In this document: positions 14,812 through 23,220 of the stretch, one piece after another
Layout: every line of letters starts with the position of its first letter
How positions within the stretch are numbered: position 1 is the stretch's first letter
NCBI RefSeq assembly: GCF_910584445.1
Contig: NZ_CAJUBO010000025.1
Coordinates: 1-36,885 of the forward strand
Source of the DNA: an uncultured Desulfovibrio sp.
Lineage (GTDB): Bacteria; Desulfobacterota; Desulfovibrionia; Desulfovibrionales; Desulfovibrionaceae
Length of the DNA stretch: 36,885 nt
Direction: 5' to 3'
Notes under the pieces: model-generated
What the model was told of the DNA's origin: nothing
The model's input: only the letters and a program-made list of their open reading frames with translations
Database searches by the model: none
Position numbers and translations under genes: made by a program

Positions 14812-15969
14812 ATGACACGATCCATACATTGCAGAACCACTGTCCTTTCAAGCCTTGTGCTCCTGCTCTGCGTGGCGCTTGCCGCCTGCGGCGACGACAA
14901 AAAGGCCGCGCAGGCGCCGCTTGTGCCGGTGGCCGTTTTTGACGTCGTGGCGGCGGACACGCCCTGGCCGGCCGAATTTCAGGCCCAGGCCTCGGGTTCG
15001 CGCGCTGTCGAGGTGCGCTCCCGCGTGGAGGCCATCATCGAGAAACGCCTCTATGAGGAAGGGGATTACGTCACGCAGGGGCAGCTCCTTTTCCAGCTGG
15101 AGCGCGACCAGTACGAGGCGCGCATGCAGCAGGCCCAGGCGCAGTTCGTCAACGCCGAACGCGAGTGGAAGCGCGTGCGTCCGCTGTATGAGAAAAACGC
15201 GGTCTCCCAGAAGGAGCGCGACGCGGCCCGCGCGGCCTATGAAACGGCCAGGGCGGAACTCCGGCAGGCCCAGATCAACCTCGACTACTGCCAGGTGACG
15301 GCGCCGGTCTCGGGCTACAGCAGCAAGGAGAACTATACGCCGGGCAACCTGGTGGGCAACAACTCGCTTTTGACCTCCGTCAACCAGACAGACCCCATGT
15401 ATATCGACTTTTCCATCGCCGCGCCCGAGCGCATGGCGCGCCAGCAGCTGGCGGCGGCCGGGCGGCTGGAGTTTCCGCCCGACGGGCGCTATGCGGCGAA
15501 GCTGCGCCTGCTGGACGGCCGCATGTATCCGGGCGAGGGCGAAGTGACCTTCATCGACAGCCAGGTGCAGCCCGGCACGGGCGTCATCCGGGCGCGCGCG
15601 GTCTTCGCCAATGCGGACCGGTCCATCATGCCGGGGCAGTATGTGCGGATTTTCATGTCGGGCGATGTGCTGAAAAACGCCGTCCTCGTGCCGCAGAAGT
15701 GCGTCATGCTCACCCAGAAGGGCGCCACGGTCATGGCGCTGGACAAGGACGACGTGGTCTCCATCCTGCCCGTGAAGATCGGCGCCACCGTGGGGGACCG
15801 CTATCTTGTGGATTCCGGACTCAAGGGCGGCGAGCGCATCATCAGCGAAGGCCAGGTCAAGGCCCGGCCCGGCGCCAAGGTGCGCGTCATGCCGCCCGAG
15901 GACCAGCTCCGGCAGATCCAGGAGAAGGCGCAGCAGCAAAACCAGGGCCAGGAACAGGGCCAGCAATAA
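14812..15969 (+). CDS. RND efflux periplasmic adaptor (MexA/AcrA family) lipoprotein
   Basis: Membrane-fusion protein that links an inner-membrane RND pump to an outer-membrane channel. The 385-residue protein has a lipoprotein signal with LAAC (Cys26) anchoring it to the inner membrane. It has the family order: barrel-sandwich start (EVRSRVEAIIEKRLYEEGDYVTQGQLLFQLE), a helical hairpin (EARMQQAQAQFVNAEREWKRVRPLYEKNAVSQKE), then VTAPVSGYSSKENYTPGNLVG, the beta-barrel part, and a Gln-rich tail (QQNQGQEQGQQ). It starts after a GGAG site. It is 37 nt upstream of the pump gene. Which compounds are pumped cannot be told from sequence. Confidence 0.95.
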   Translation: MTRSIHCRTTVLSSLVLLLCVALAACGDDKKAAQAPLVPVAVFDVVAADTPWPAEFQAQASGSRAVEVRSRVEAIIEKRLYEEGDYVTQGQLLFQLERDQYEARMQQAQAQFVNAEREWKRVRPLYEKNAVSQKERDAARAAYETARAELRQAQINLDYCQVTAPVSGYSSKENYTPGNLVGNNSLLTSVNQTDPMYIDFSIAAPERMARQQLAAAGRLEFPPDGRYAAKLRLLDGRMYPGEGEVTFIDSQVQPGTGVIRARAVFANADRSIMPGQYVRIFMSGDVLKNAVLVPQKCVMLTQKGATVMALDKDDVVSILPVKIGATVGDRYLVDSGLKGGERIISEGQVKARPGAKVRVMPPEDQLRQIQEKAQQQNQGQEQGQQ

Positions 15970-16006
15970 CCGGCCGGGCGCAGGCCGCCGGAAATAGGTA
16001 CGCGTA

Positions 16007-19000
16007 ATGGCAGCATCAGCCAAACCCAATCTTTTTCTCCGCCGCCCCATCCTCTCCGCGGTCATCTCCATCATCATCACGCTGGTGGGCGCGCTGGCGA
16101 TGACGGCCTTGCCCGTGGCCCAGTATCCCGAGCTTGTGCCGCCCACGGTCAACGTGAGCGTCAACTATCCCGGCGCCTCGGCCGAGACCATCGCCTCCAC
16201 CGTGCTCGCCCCGCTGGAGGTGAACATCAACGGCGTGGAAAACATGCTCTACATGAGTTCCACGGCGGCCTCCGGTTCGGGTTCCGGCGCCATCAGCGTC
16301 TATTTCTCGCTGGGCACCGACCCGGACATGGCGCTCGTCAACGTGAACAACAAGGTCAACCTCGCCCAGACCCAGCTTCCCGAAGAGGTGCGGCGCCAGG
16401 GCGTCACGGTGACCAAGCGCTCGCCGGCCATGCTTCAGGTCTTTTCCTTCTTCTCGCCGGACGGACGCTATGACGAGATCTACCTGCACAACTGGATGCA
16501 GGTGAACGTGGTGGACGAACTCAAGCGCGTGGCCGGCGTGGGCGACTGCTCGGTCTTCGGCAACCGCAACTACTCCATGCGTATCTGGCTCCAGCCGGAC
16601 AAGCTTGCCAAGTACGGCATTTCCACCACGCAGGTGGCGCAGGCCATCCAGGAGCAGAACTCCCAGTTCGCGCCCGGGCGCCTCGGCGAGATGCCCGCCC
16701 CGCAGAGCACGCAGCTCACCTGGCAGATCGACACCCAGGGGCGCCTTGTGACGCCCGAGCAGTTCGGCGAGATCATCATCCGCACCGGGCCGGACAGCGC
16801 CATGCTGCGCCTCAAGGATGTGGCCGACATCCAGCTCGGCGGCCTGGATTACAGCGTTTCGTCCAAGTTCAACGGCATGGCCGCCTGCATGGGCGCCGTC
16901 TATCTTTTGCCGGGCGCCAACGCCATCGCCACCGGCGACCGCGTGACGGCACGGCTCAAGGAGATCGCCCACACCATGCCCGACGGCATGGAATACGAGC
17001 TTGTGGTGGATACCAACGACTTCGTCATGGAATCCATCCACGAGGTCATCAGCACGCTCTTCGAGGCCATGATCCTGGTCTTCATCGTGGTCTATGTCTT
17101 CCTGCAGAACTGGCGCGCCACGCTCATCCCGTGCATCGCCGTGCCGGTCTCCATCATCGGCACGTTCGCGGGCCTGTATGCGCTCGGCTTTTCCATCAAC
17201 ACGCTCACGCTGTTCGCCATGGTGCTGGCTATCGGCCTGGTGGTGGACGACGCCATCGTGGTGCTGGAAAACGTGGAACGCATCATGAGCAGCGAGCACC
17301 TGCCGCCCAGGGAAGCCACGGCCAAGGCCATGAACGAAATCACGGCCCCGGTCATCGCCATCGTCTTCGTGCTCTGCTCGGTCTTCATCCCCGTGGCCTT
17401 CATGGGCGGCCTCGCGGGGCAGATGTACAAGCAGTTCGCCATCACCATCTCGGTCTCGGTGACGCTTTCGGGCATCGTGGCGCTGACGCTCACGCCGTCG
17501 CTCTGCGCGCTTCTGCTCAAGCCCCATGCCGCGAACTATGTGCCGCCCAGGGCGTTCACCTGGTTCAACTACACCTTCGGCAGGATCACCCACGGCTATC
17601 TGCGGACGGTGCGCTTCCTCAAGGACAACGGCGTCAAGTCGCTCCTTCTGGTCGCTGTCATGTGCGGCTGCATCGTCTGGCTCTTCAAGGTGATCCCCGG
17701 CGGACTCGTGCCCAACGAGGACCAGGGCTACACCCTCGGCATGGCGATCCTGGACGACGGCGCCTCCCTCAAGCGCACGGAAGTGGTGGGCGAGGTCATC
17801 AAGGACCAGGCGCTCAAGGACCCGTCCGTGCGTATCCTCGCCAACATCAACGGCATCGACATCACCACGGTCTCGGTCAAGAGCAACTACACCACCTTCT
17901 TCACCACGCTCAAGCCCTGGAGCCAGCGCAAGGAGAAGTCGCAATCCGCCGAGGCCATCACCCAGAAAATGATGGCCGTGACCATGATGCAGCCCGAGGC
18001 AGTGGTGCTGGGCTTCATGCCGCCGCCCATTTCCGGCATGAGCACCACCGGCGGTTTTGAAGGCTATATCCAGATGCGCGGCAATGGCACCATCTATGAT
18101 CTGGAACAGCAGGCCAACGCCTTCGTGACCGAGGCCCTGAGCAGGAATGCCGACGGCACGCCCAAGTATCCGGCCATCGGCAGCGTGCAGAACCTGTTCT
18201 CCACCGGTTCGCCACAGCTCTACGCCAATCTGGACCGTGAGCGGTGCAAGGACATGGGCGTCAATATCAGCGACGTCTTCACCACCATGAGCGCCACCTT
18301 CGGCGGCCTGTACGTCAACGACTTCAACTACATGGGCCGCACGTTCCAGGTGCGCATGCAGTCCGAGGCGTCCTACCGCCTGCTGCCCGAAGACCTCTCG
18401 GATGTCTATGTGCCCAACAACAAGGGCGAGATGATCCCGCTCACCGCGCTCATGACTCTGGAGCGGCGCACGGCGCCCCAGGTGGTGGAACGCTACAATG
18501 TCTTCCCGGCGGCGCATGTCATGGGCAACCCGGCGCCGGGCTATTCCTCCGGCCAGGCGCTGGCCGCCATGGAGGCCGTGGCCGCCACCCTGCCCAACGA
18601 CTACGCGCTCGGCTGGGTCGGTTCGGCCCTTCAGGAAAAGCTCGCCAGTTCGGACACCACCATGATTTTCGTGCTCGCGCTGGTCATGGTCTTCCTGATC
18701 CTCGCGGCGCAGTACGAGTCCTGGTCGCTGCCGCTGGCGGTGCTCACGGCCGTGCCCTTCGGTGTGTTCGGCGCCCTGGTGGCGACGTATTTCCGCGGGC
18801 TGGAGAATGACGTCTATTTCCAGGTGGCCCTGGTGACCATCATCGGCCTTGCCGCCAAGAACGCCATCCTGATCGTGGAGTTCGCGGTGGAGGCGTGGCA
18901 CAACGGCCGCAGCCTTGATGTGGCGGCCATGCAGGCCGCGCGTCTGCGCTTCAGGCCCATCATCATGACGTCGCTCGCCTTCATCCTCGGCTGCGTGCCG

Positions 19001-19207
19001 CTGGCGATCAGCTCGGGCGCGGGCGCCAACAGCCGGCACTCCATCGGCACGGCGGTCATCGGCGGCATGCTGGCCGCGACCTGCATCGCCACGCTCTTCA
19101 TCCCGTATTTCTTCAAGGTCATCATGCAGCTCTCGCTCAAACTGCGCGGCAAGACAGACCCCAACGCCGGCAAGGGCAGCGTGGACGAGGAGGTTGAGGA
19201 TCTATGA
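16007..19207 (+). CDS. RND multidrug efflux transporter, HAE1 family (AcrB/MexB type)
   Basis: Inner-membrane proton-driven pump that captures lipophilic or amphiphilic substrates and passes them to the outer-membrane channel. It is 1066 residues, normal for HAE1. The proton-relay residues are present: Asp414 and Asp415 in GLVVDDAIVVLENVER, and Lys951 in IGLAAKNAILIVEF. The N-terminus (LRRPILSAVISIIITLVGALAMTALPVAQYPELVPP) is the first membrane segment and start of the porter domain. Only a weak AGG lies before the start, so reinitiation after the adaptor gene is likely. Its stop overlaps the next start by 4 nt (ATGA). It is a complete gene with no frameshift. Confidence 0.97.
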   Translation: MAASAKPNLFLRRPILSAVISIIITLVGALAMTALPVAQYPELVPPTVNVSVNYPGASAETIASTVLAPLEVNINGVENMLYMSSTAASGSGSGAISVYFSLGTDPDMALVNVNNKVNLAQTQLPEEVRRQGVTVTKRSPAMLQVFSFFSPDGRYDEIYLHNWMQVNVVDELKRVAGVGDCSVFGNRNYSMRIWLQPDKLAKYGISTTQVAQAIQEQNSQFAPGRLGEMPAPQSTQLTWQIDTQGRLVTPEQFGEIIIRTGPDSAMLRLKDVADIQLGGLDYSVSSKFNGMAACMGAVYLLPGANAIATGDRVTARLKEIAHTMPDGMEYELVVDTNDFVMESIHEVISTLFEAMILVFIVVYVFLQNWRATLIPCIAVPVSIIGTFAGLYALGFSINTLTLFAMVLAIGLVVDDAIVVLENVERIMSSEHLPPREATAKAMNEITAPVIAIVFVLCSVFIPVAFMGGLAGQMYKQFAITISVSVTLSGIVALTLTPSLCALLLKPHAANYVPPRAFTWFNYTFGRITHGYLRTVRFLKDNGVKSLLLVAVMCGCIVWLFKVIPGGLVPNEDQGYTLGMAILDDGASLKRTEVVGEVIKDQALKDPSVRILANINGIDITTVSVKSNYTTFFTTLKPWSQRKEKSQSAEAITQKMMAVTMMQPEAVVLGFMPPPISGMSTTGGFEGYIQMRGNGTIYDLEQQANAFVTEALSRNADGTPKYPAIGSVQNLFSTGSPQLYANLDRERCKDMGVNISDVFTTMSATFGGLYVNDFNYMGRTFQVRMQSEASYRLLPEDLSDVYVPNNKGEMIPLTALMTLERRTAPQVVERYNVFPAAHVMGNPAPGYSSGQALAAMEAVAATLPNDYALGWVGSALQEKLASSDTTMIFVLALVMVFLILAAQYESWSLPLAVLTAVPFGVFGALVATYFRGLENDVYFQVALVTIIGLAAKNAILIVEFAVEAWHNGRSLDVAAMQAARLRFRPIIMTSLAFILGCVPLAISSGAGANSRHSIGTAVIGGMLAATCIATLFIPYFFKVIMQLSLKLRGKTDPNAGKGSVDEEVEDL

Positions 19208-20742
19208 GTTTCCCCGTGAAACGGGCTGTTCTGCCCGCGCTTTGCCTGGGCCTCGTCTGCATGCTGGCGGCCTGCTCCCTCGCGCCGCGCTATGAGCGTC
19301 CGGAGCAGGATATCCCCGCGGAATGGCGCTCGGTGGATCTCGGCTCCGCACCGCTGGACACGGACTGGTGGACGCGGTTCAACGATCCGGTGCTCACGGC
19401 CCTCGTCAATGACGCCCTTGCCAGGAACCAGGATATCGCCGAATCCCTGGCGCGCATCGACGCGGCGGCGGCCCAGGTGGGCGTCGCCACTGCCGCCCTC
19501 TTCCCGCAGGTGAGCGGCGCGGGTTCGGCCATGGCCCAGGGCGCGTCGGAAAAGGGACCCAACACCATGCCGTTCGATCAGAGCGGCATGTCCCGCTGGA
19601 CCACGCAGTACCAGGGCGCGCTTTCCGCCGGCTGGGAGCTTGATTTCTGGGGCAAGTACCGCAACCAGCGCACCATGCTGAGCGATGTGCTGATGAACAG
19701 CGTCATCAGCCATGAGGCGTTGCGGCTCTCCGTGGCCGGGCAGACGGCCCAGGGATACTTCGCGCTGCTCGCCCTGGACATGCAGCTGGAAACGGCGCGC
19801 CGCACGCTCAAGAGCCGGGAGGAATCCTTCGGCATCTACACGAGCCGCTACGAACAGGGCGACATCACCGAGCTTGACTGGCAGCGCGCCCGCGCGGAGG
19901 TGGAAACGGCCCGCGCCCAGGTGCATACGAGCACCGTGGCCGTGGACCAGGCCGAGGCGGCCCTGGCGGTCCTCATCGGCCGTTCGCCGCGCGAGATCAT
20001 CAACAGCGCCATGCCCCGCGGCCATGATATCGGCCGCCTGCCCGCGCCGCCGGTGCTTCCGGCGGGCCTGCCGTCCGAACTGCTCATGCGCCGCCCCGAC
20101 ATCCGCGCCGCGGAATACCTGATCATGGCCTACAATGCCAATATCGGCGTGGCGCGCGCCCAGTTCTTCCCCTCCATCTCGCTCACGGGCATGCTCGGGA
20201 CCCTGAGCGCGTCGGTCGCCAATCTGTTCACCGGGCCGGCCGCCACATGGAACTACGGGGCCACCGGCTCCATTCCGCTGCTCGATTTCGGCAACAACTG
20301 GTACAACCTCAAGGGCGCCGAAGCGCAGAAGCGCGCGGCCGAGGCGGCCTACCGCAAGACCGTGCAGACGGCCTTTCAGGATATCCGCACCTCGCTCACG
20401 GCCCAGCGCGAAGCCGGCGCCATCGTGCGCAGCATGCAGATCGAGGTGGACAGTCTGCGCCGCGCCACGGAGATCGCGCGGCTCCAGTACGACAACGGCT
20501 ATACGGATTATCTCACCGTGCTGGATGCGGAACGCCAGCTTTTCGCCGCCGAGCTTCAGCTGGCCTCGGCCCTGCGTGACCGGCTCAATGCCGTGGTCGG
20601 CGTCTGCATGGCCCTGGGCGGCGGCTGGGCGGACCCCGGCGCCACCCCGGCATTTCCCATCGTGGATACGGAGCGGCTGCTCGAAGCGGAAAAGGCTGTG
20701 GGCGTGCCGGGCGCCGGAACCGGCGCGGCCGCGCGGCCATGA
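19204..20742 (+). CDS. RND efflux outer-membrane factor (NodT/OprM family) lipoprotein
   Basis: Outer-membrane channel of the same pump. The 512-residue protein has a lipoprotein signal ending LAAC (Cys24) and then SLAPRYERPEQDIPAEW, the standard N-terminus of the NodT family. Helical hairpin parts of the TolC-like barrel follow in two repeats: NQDIAESLARIDAAAAQVGVATAALFPQV with GAGSAMAQG, and later NIGVARAQFFPSISLTGMLG. The end carries AEARY-type helix motifs (LQYDNGYTDYLTVLDAERQLFAAELQL). It overlaps the pump stop and the next start, each by ATGA. The last 35 residues are a low-complexity tail. Confidence 0.95.
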   Translation: MSFPVKRAVLPALCLGLVCMLAACSLAPRYERPEQDIPAEWRSVDLGSAPLDTDWWTRFNDPVLTALVNDALARNQDIAESLARIDAAAAQVGVATAALFPQVSGAGSAMAQGASEKGPNTMPFDQSGMSRWTTQYQGALSAGWELDFWGKYRNQRTMLSDVLMNSVISHEALRLSVAGQTAQGYFALLALDMQLETARRTLKSREESFGIYTSRYEQGDITELDWQRARAEVETARAQVHTSTVAVDQAEAALAVLIGRSPREIINSAMPRGHDIGRLPAPPVLPAGLPSELLMRRPDIRAAEYLIMAYNANIGVARAQFFPSISLTGMLGTLSASVANLFTGPAATWNYGATGSIPLLDFGNNWYNLKGAEAQKRAAEAAYRKTVQTAFQDIRTSLTAQREAGAIVRSMQIEVDSLRRATEIARLQYDNGYTDYLTVLDAERQLFAAELQLASALRDRLNAVVGVCMALGGGWADPGATPAFPIVDTERLLEAEKAVGVPGAGTGAAARP

Positions 20743-21446
20743 GCAGGGAAAAGCCCGGCGCAGGCCGGGTTTTTCCGTTTTCGGGCGCTGGCGTCCGCGT
20801 CCTGCTGGCCCGCGCGTTGCTGGGGGCGGTGTTCTGCGCGGCGCTCGGCGCGCCGCTGTGGGCGGCGCCGGACACGGTCCTGGGAAAGGACGGCCAGCGG
20901 CAGCAGACGCGGAACGGGGCGCTCCACGGGCAGCCGTGGGCCTTTGGCGCGTCCGAGGACAGAAAGGCCGCCCTCTGGCAACGCGGCGTCCCCGCCAGGA
21001 GCCTGAAGCAACGGGCGGTGTCCTCCGCCGCCAGGGGAGCGTTCGGCGGCGTGACCGCGCCGCGCAAGGGTCAGGCGGCGGACGGCGCCATGAATACCGG
21101 GGCCGGCATCGACCGCGCGCTTGCCACCGCGCGGTCTGGAACAGGGGAGCGGAACGCGGCGCGCGGCGCACGGCCGAAAGGGGGCCTGGGCCTGCGTATG
21201 GAAAACGAGACGACCACCTGGAACGTCACACCCATGCGCGAATCCCTGCGGCCCGACGAGGTGCTCGCGCGCGACAGCCGCCATGTGGTGCGCGCCTTTG
21301 CCGATATGGAACCCACCGACGACCTCAGCATCAGCGTGGGTCCGGAACTCATCCTCAAGGACGAACAGCGCGGCGCCGAAAGCGCGGGCGCCAGCCAGCC
21401 GGACTCCGCCCTGGGCCTGGGCATGCAGTTCAAGCTGGATTTCTGA
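20739..21446 (+). CDS. Exported protein at the end of the efflux operon, unknown
   Basis: A 235-residue protein whose start overlaps the outer-membrane factor stop (ATGA), so it is co-translated with the pump. An arginine-rich N-terminus is followed by a hydrophobic segment at about residues 18-43, then a probable cleavage after LWAAP. The middle is Arg/Gly/Ala-rich and low-complexity. The final 60 residues (HVVRAFADMEPTDDLSISVGPELIL, and LGLGMQFKLDF at the end) alternate polar and hydrophobic residues and end in Phe, as outer-membrane beta strands often do. I do not recognise a family. Either a periplasmic accessory to the pump or an unrelated passenger. Confidence 0.65.
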   Translation: MSREKPGAGRVFPFSGAGVRVLLARALLGAVFCAALGAPLWAAPDTVLGKDGQRQQTRNGALHGQPWAFGASEDRKAALWQRGVPARSLKQRAVSSAARGAFGGVTAPRKGQAADGAMNTGAGIDRALATARSGTGERNAARGARPKGGLGLRMENETTTWNVTPMRESLRPDEVLARDSRHVVRAFADMEPTDDLSISVGPELILKDEQRGAESAGASQPDSALGLGMQFKLDF

Positions 21447-21492
21447 AGCCGACAGCGGCCCTCCGCAGCATTTCCGCATAGTGGCGCGACAT

Positions 21493-21504
21493 GCGAATAT
21501 TCGC
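21493..21504. repeat. 12-bp perfect palindrome
   Basis: GCGAATATTCGC is fully self-complementary. It lies between the converging efflux operon and the 21631 gene. No promoter is near on either strand, so an operator role is not suggested. Confidence 0.4.
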
Positions 21505-21545
21505 GCGGCCCCGGGAAACGGGAAAGACGCCGAACGCCGTGGCGG

Positions 21546-21575
21546 GGCGCGGCAAAGGAGAGGCCTTTCCGCGCC
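21546..21575. terminator. Strong hairpin between converging genes
   Basis: GGCGCGG (21546-21552) and AAAGG (21554-21558) pair with CCTTT (21564-21568) and CCGCGCC (21569-21575), giving 12 base pairs around a 5-nt loop. There is no T-run on either side, so a stem-only or Rho-assisted terminator for both the efflux operon and the 21631 gene is likely. Confidence 0.5.
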
Positions 21576-21630
21576 GGCGGCGCATGTCCGCGAGGGCCGA
21601 AGCGGAAAGACCGGAAAACGCGGCGCCCTG

Positions 21631-22008
21631 TCAGCGCCGAGGCGTGAGCAGGAACGGGATGAGGTGGGTCTCCGCATCGACCTCTTCGGTGGGGCCGAGT
21701 TCCCACACGGGTTCGCCCTGCCAGCCGAGGCGTCCGGCCACGGCCCTGGCGACGCCCGCCACGTCAAGGACGGGATGGCGCTGGAACACCTGCGGCAGGC
21801 CGTAGGTCAGGCTGCACTTCAGGCACTTGCCCGGCCGCTGGCGCAGCTCGAAGGCCAGCCGCGCCTCGTCGTCCTTCACATCCAGCGGCACAAGGCGGAT
21901 GTCATAGGCGCCTTCCTCGGCGCCGCCGAAGAGCGCGTCAAAAAAGGCATCCGTGCGCTCCGGGGGAAAGATCTCGTCCAGAAAGTGCTGATCCGGGGTT
22001 TCCGGCAT
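21631..22008 (-). CDS. Small protein with CxxC motif, unknown
   Basis: A 125-residue soluble protein. Features: an acidic first half (PDQHFLDEIFPPERTDAFFDALFGGAEEGAYDIRLVPLDVKDDEARLAFELRQRPGKC), then a CLKCSLTYGLPQVFQRHPVL segment in which the two Cys form a CxxC pair, then GWQGEPVWELGPTEEVD and a short basic end. I recall similar small proteins in relatives but no established function. The CxxC with no other Cys in the gene makes a single metal or redox site possible but unproven. A GGAG site precedes the start. It follows gluQ by 70 nt in the same direction. Confidence 0.75.
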   Translation of the reverse strand: MPETPDQHFLDEIFPPERTDAFFDALFGGAEEGAYDIRLVPLDVKDDEARLAFELRQRPGKCLKCSLTYGLPQVFQRHPVLDVAGVARAVAGRLGWQGEPVWELGPTEEVDAETHLIPFLLTPRR

Positions 22009-22078
22009 GGGAAGCTCCTTGGGCTGGGTGGTTCCAGTGCGGACGGCGGCGCGGTCCGCAGCCGGGAAACCCGGGGAT

Positions 22079-23131
22079 TTACCCCCCGGCTCCCGCCAGG
22101 CTGTCCATGTCGTTTTCCATAACCCGCAAATCTTCGCGGGGCAAGGCGTCCGGCGAAAAGCGGCCCACCAGTTCCCAAGGGCGCGCCGCGCCGCCGCCCG
22201 GGTTGATGCCCGCCAGTTTTGCGAGAAAGCCGACGATCCGTTCCGGGCGCGCGCCCCTGGCCCGCAAGGCCGCCAGCGACAGGCTGGCGTGACGCTTGGC
22301 GAGGCGTTCGCCCGTGGCGTCCAGCAGGAGCGGGATATGCGCGTAGCGGGGCGTCCGCAGCCCCAGAAAACGCATCACAAGCAACTGGCGCGGCGTCGAG
22401 GGCAACAGGTCCCGCCCGCGCACGACCTCGGTCACGCCCATGCGGCCGTCATCCACGGCAACAGCAAGCTGGTAGGCCACCACCCCGTCCGAGCGCCGCA
22501 GGGCAAAATCCCCGCCAAATTCCCCGGGGCTGAAGCTGCATGGTCCCATGACCGCATCGGTGAAGGAAATGCTCTCGTCGGGGCAGCGCAGCCGCAGGGC
22601 CGCATGGTGCCCGGCGGCCAGCCGCCGCCGCTGCTCGGCGGCGCCGAGAGTGCGGCAGGGGTCCGGCCGTTCCGGGCCTTCCTCGCCCGGATGGGGGGCC
22701 GAGGCCAGCAGCCGCAGCTCCCTGCGGCTGCAAAAGCAGGGATAGGTGTGTCCCGCCGCCTCCAGCCGCGCAAGGGCTTCGGCATAGACGGGGGCGCGCT
22801 GGCTCTGGACAAACGGGCCGCAGTCCGGGGCCAAGGCGGTGGGGGCGCATCCCGGGCCGGCGTCCCAGTCAAGGCCGAGCCATGCCAGATCTTCCAGAAT
22901 GGCGGCGGCGAATGCCGGGCGTGACCGCTGCGGGTCCAGATCCTCCATCCGCAGGAGGATGCGGCCGCCACGGCCGCGCGCCGAAAGCCAGGCCAGCAGG
23001 AAGGCCCAGGCATTGCCCAGGTGGAGCAGCCCCGTGGGACTGGGGGCGAGACGCCCCAGAGGGGGGAGGTCGTCCGTGAAGTCCACGGGCACGGCGGTGC
23101 CGGCAGCGGGCGCCTGGCTACAGACAGTCAT
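22079..23131 (-). CDS. gluQ: Glutamyl-Q tRNA(Asp) synthetase
   Basis: Activates glutamate and attaches it to the queuosine of tRNA-Asp, a tRNA modification. The 350-residue protein is the catalytic half of a glutamyl-tRNA synthetase without the anticodon-binding part. The class I HIGH-type motif is HLGN (37-40) in APSPTGLLHLGNAWAF; the second signature is KRHAS (279-283) in place of KMSKS. The family zinc site is suggested by Cys132, Cys134 (PCFCSRREL) and Cys159 (PDPCR). RMEDLDPQRS is the glutamate/ATP region. The start has GAGGGGG before it. A strong terminator (23156-23186) separates it from the NlpC gene upstream, so it needs its own promoter, which is not obvious. Confidence 0.93.
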   Translation of the reverse strand: MTVCSQAPAAGTAVPVDFTDDLPPLGRLAPSPTGLLHLGNAWAFLLAWLSARGRGGRILLRMEDLDPQRSRPAFAAAILEDLAWLGLDWDAGPGCAPTALAPDCGPFVQSQRAPVYAEALARLEAAGHTYPCFCSRRELRLLASAPHPGEEGPERPDPCRTLGAAEQRRRLAAGHHAALRLRCPDESISFTDAVMGPCSFSPGEFGGDFALRRSDGVVAYQLAVAVDDGRMGVTEVVRGRDLLPSTPRQLLVMRFLGLRTPRYAHIPLLLDATGERLAKRHASLSLAALRARGARPERIVGFLAKLAGINPGGGAARPWELVGRFSPDALPREDLRVMENDMDSLAGAGG

Positions 23132-23155
23132 GCGTCCCCCTCACCGGCGCTGATG

Positions 23156-23186
23156 CGAAAAAACGCGGCGGGGCCGCGTTTTTTCG
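23156..23186 (-). terminator. Strong intrinsic terminator of the NlpC/P60 gene
   Basis: CGAAAAAACGCGGC pairs with GCCGCGTTTTTTCG around a 3-nt loop; on the minus strand the GC stem is followed by a T-run. A matching T-run on the plus strand makes it able to act both ways. Confidence 0.85.
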
Positions 23187-23220
23187 TTGCCCCCGGGGGC
23201 GGGAAAACAGCGGATGCGGT

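Noticed and set aside
16016..19039. Very long open frame antisense to the RND pump
   Set aside because: It is a shadow of a certain gene in high-GC DNA; its translation is His/Asp/Gly-rich with no family pattern.
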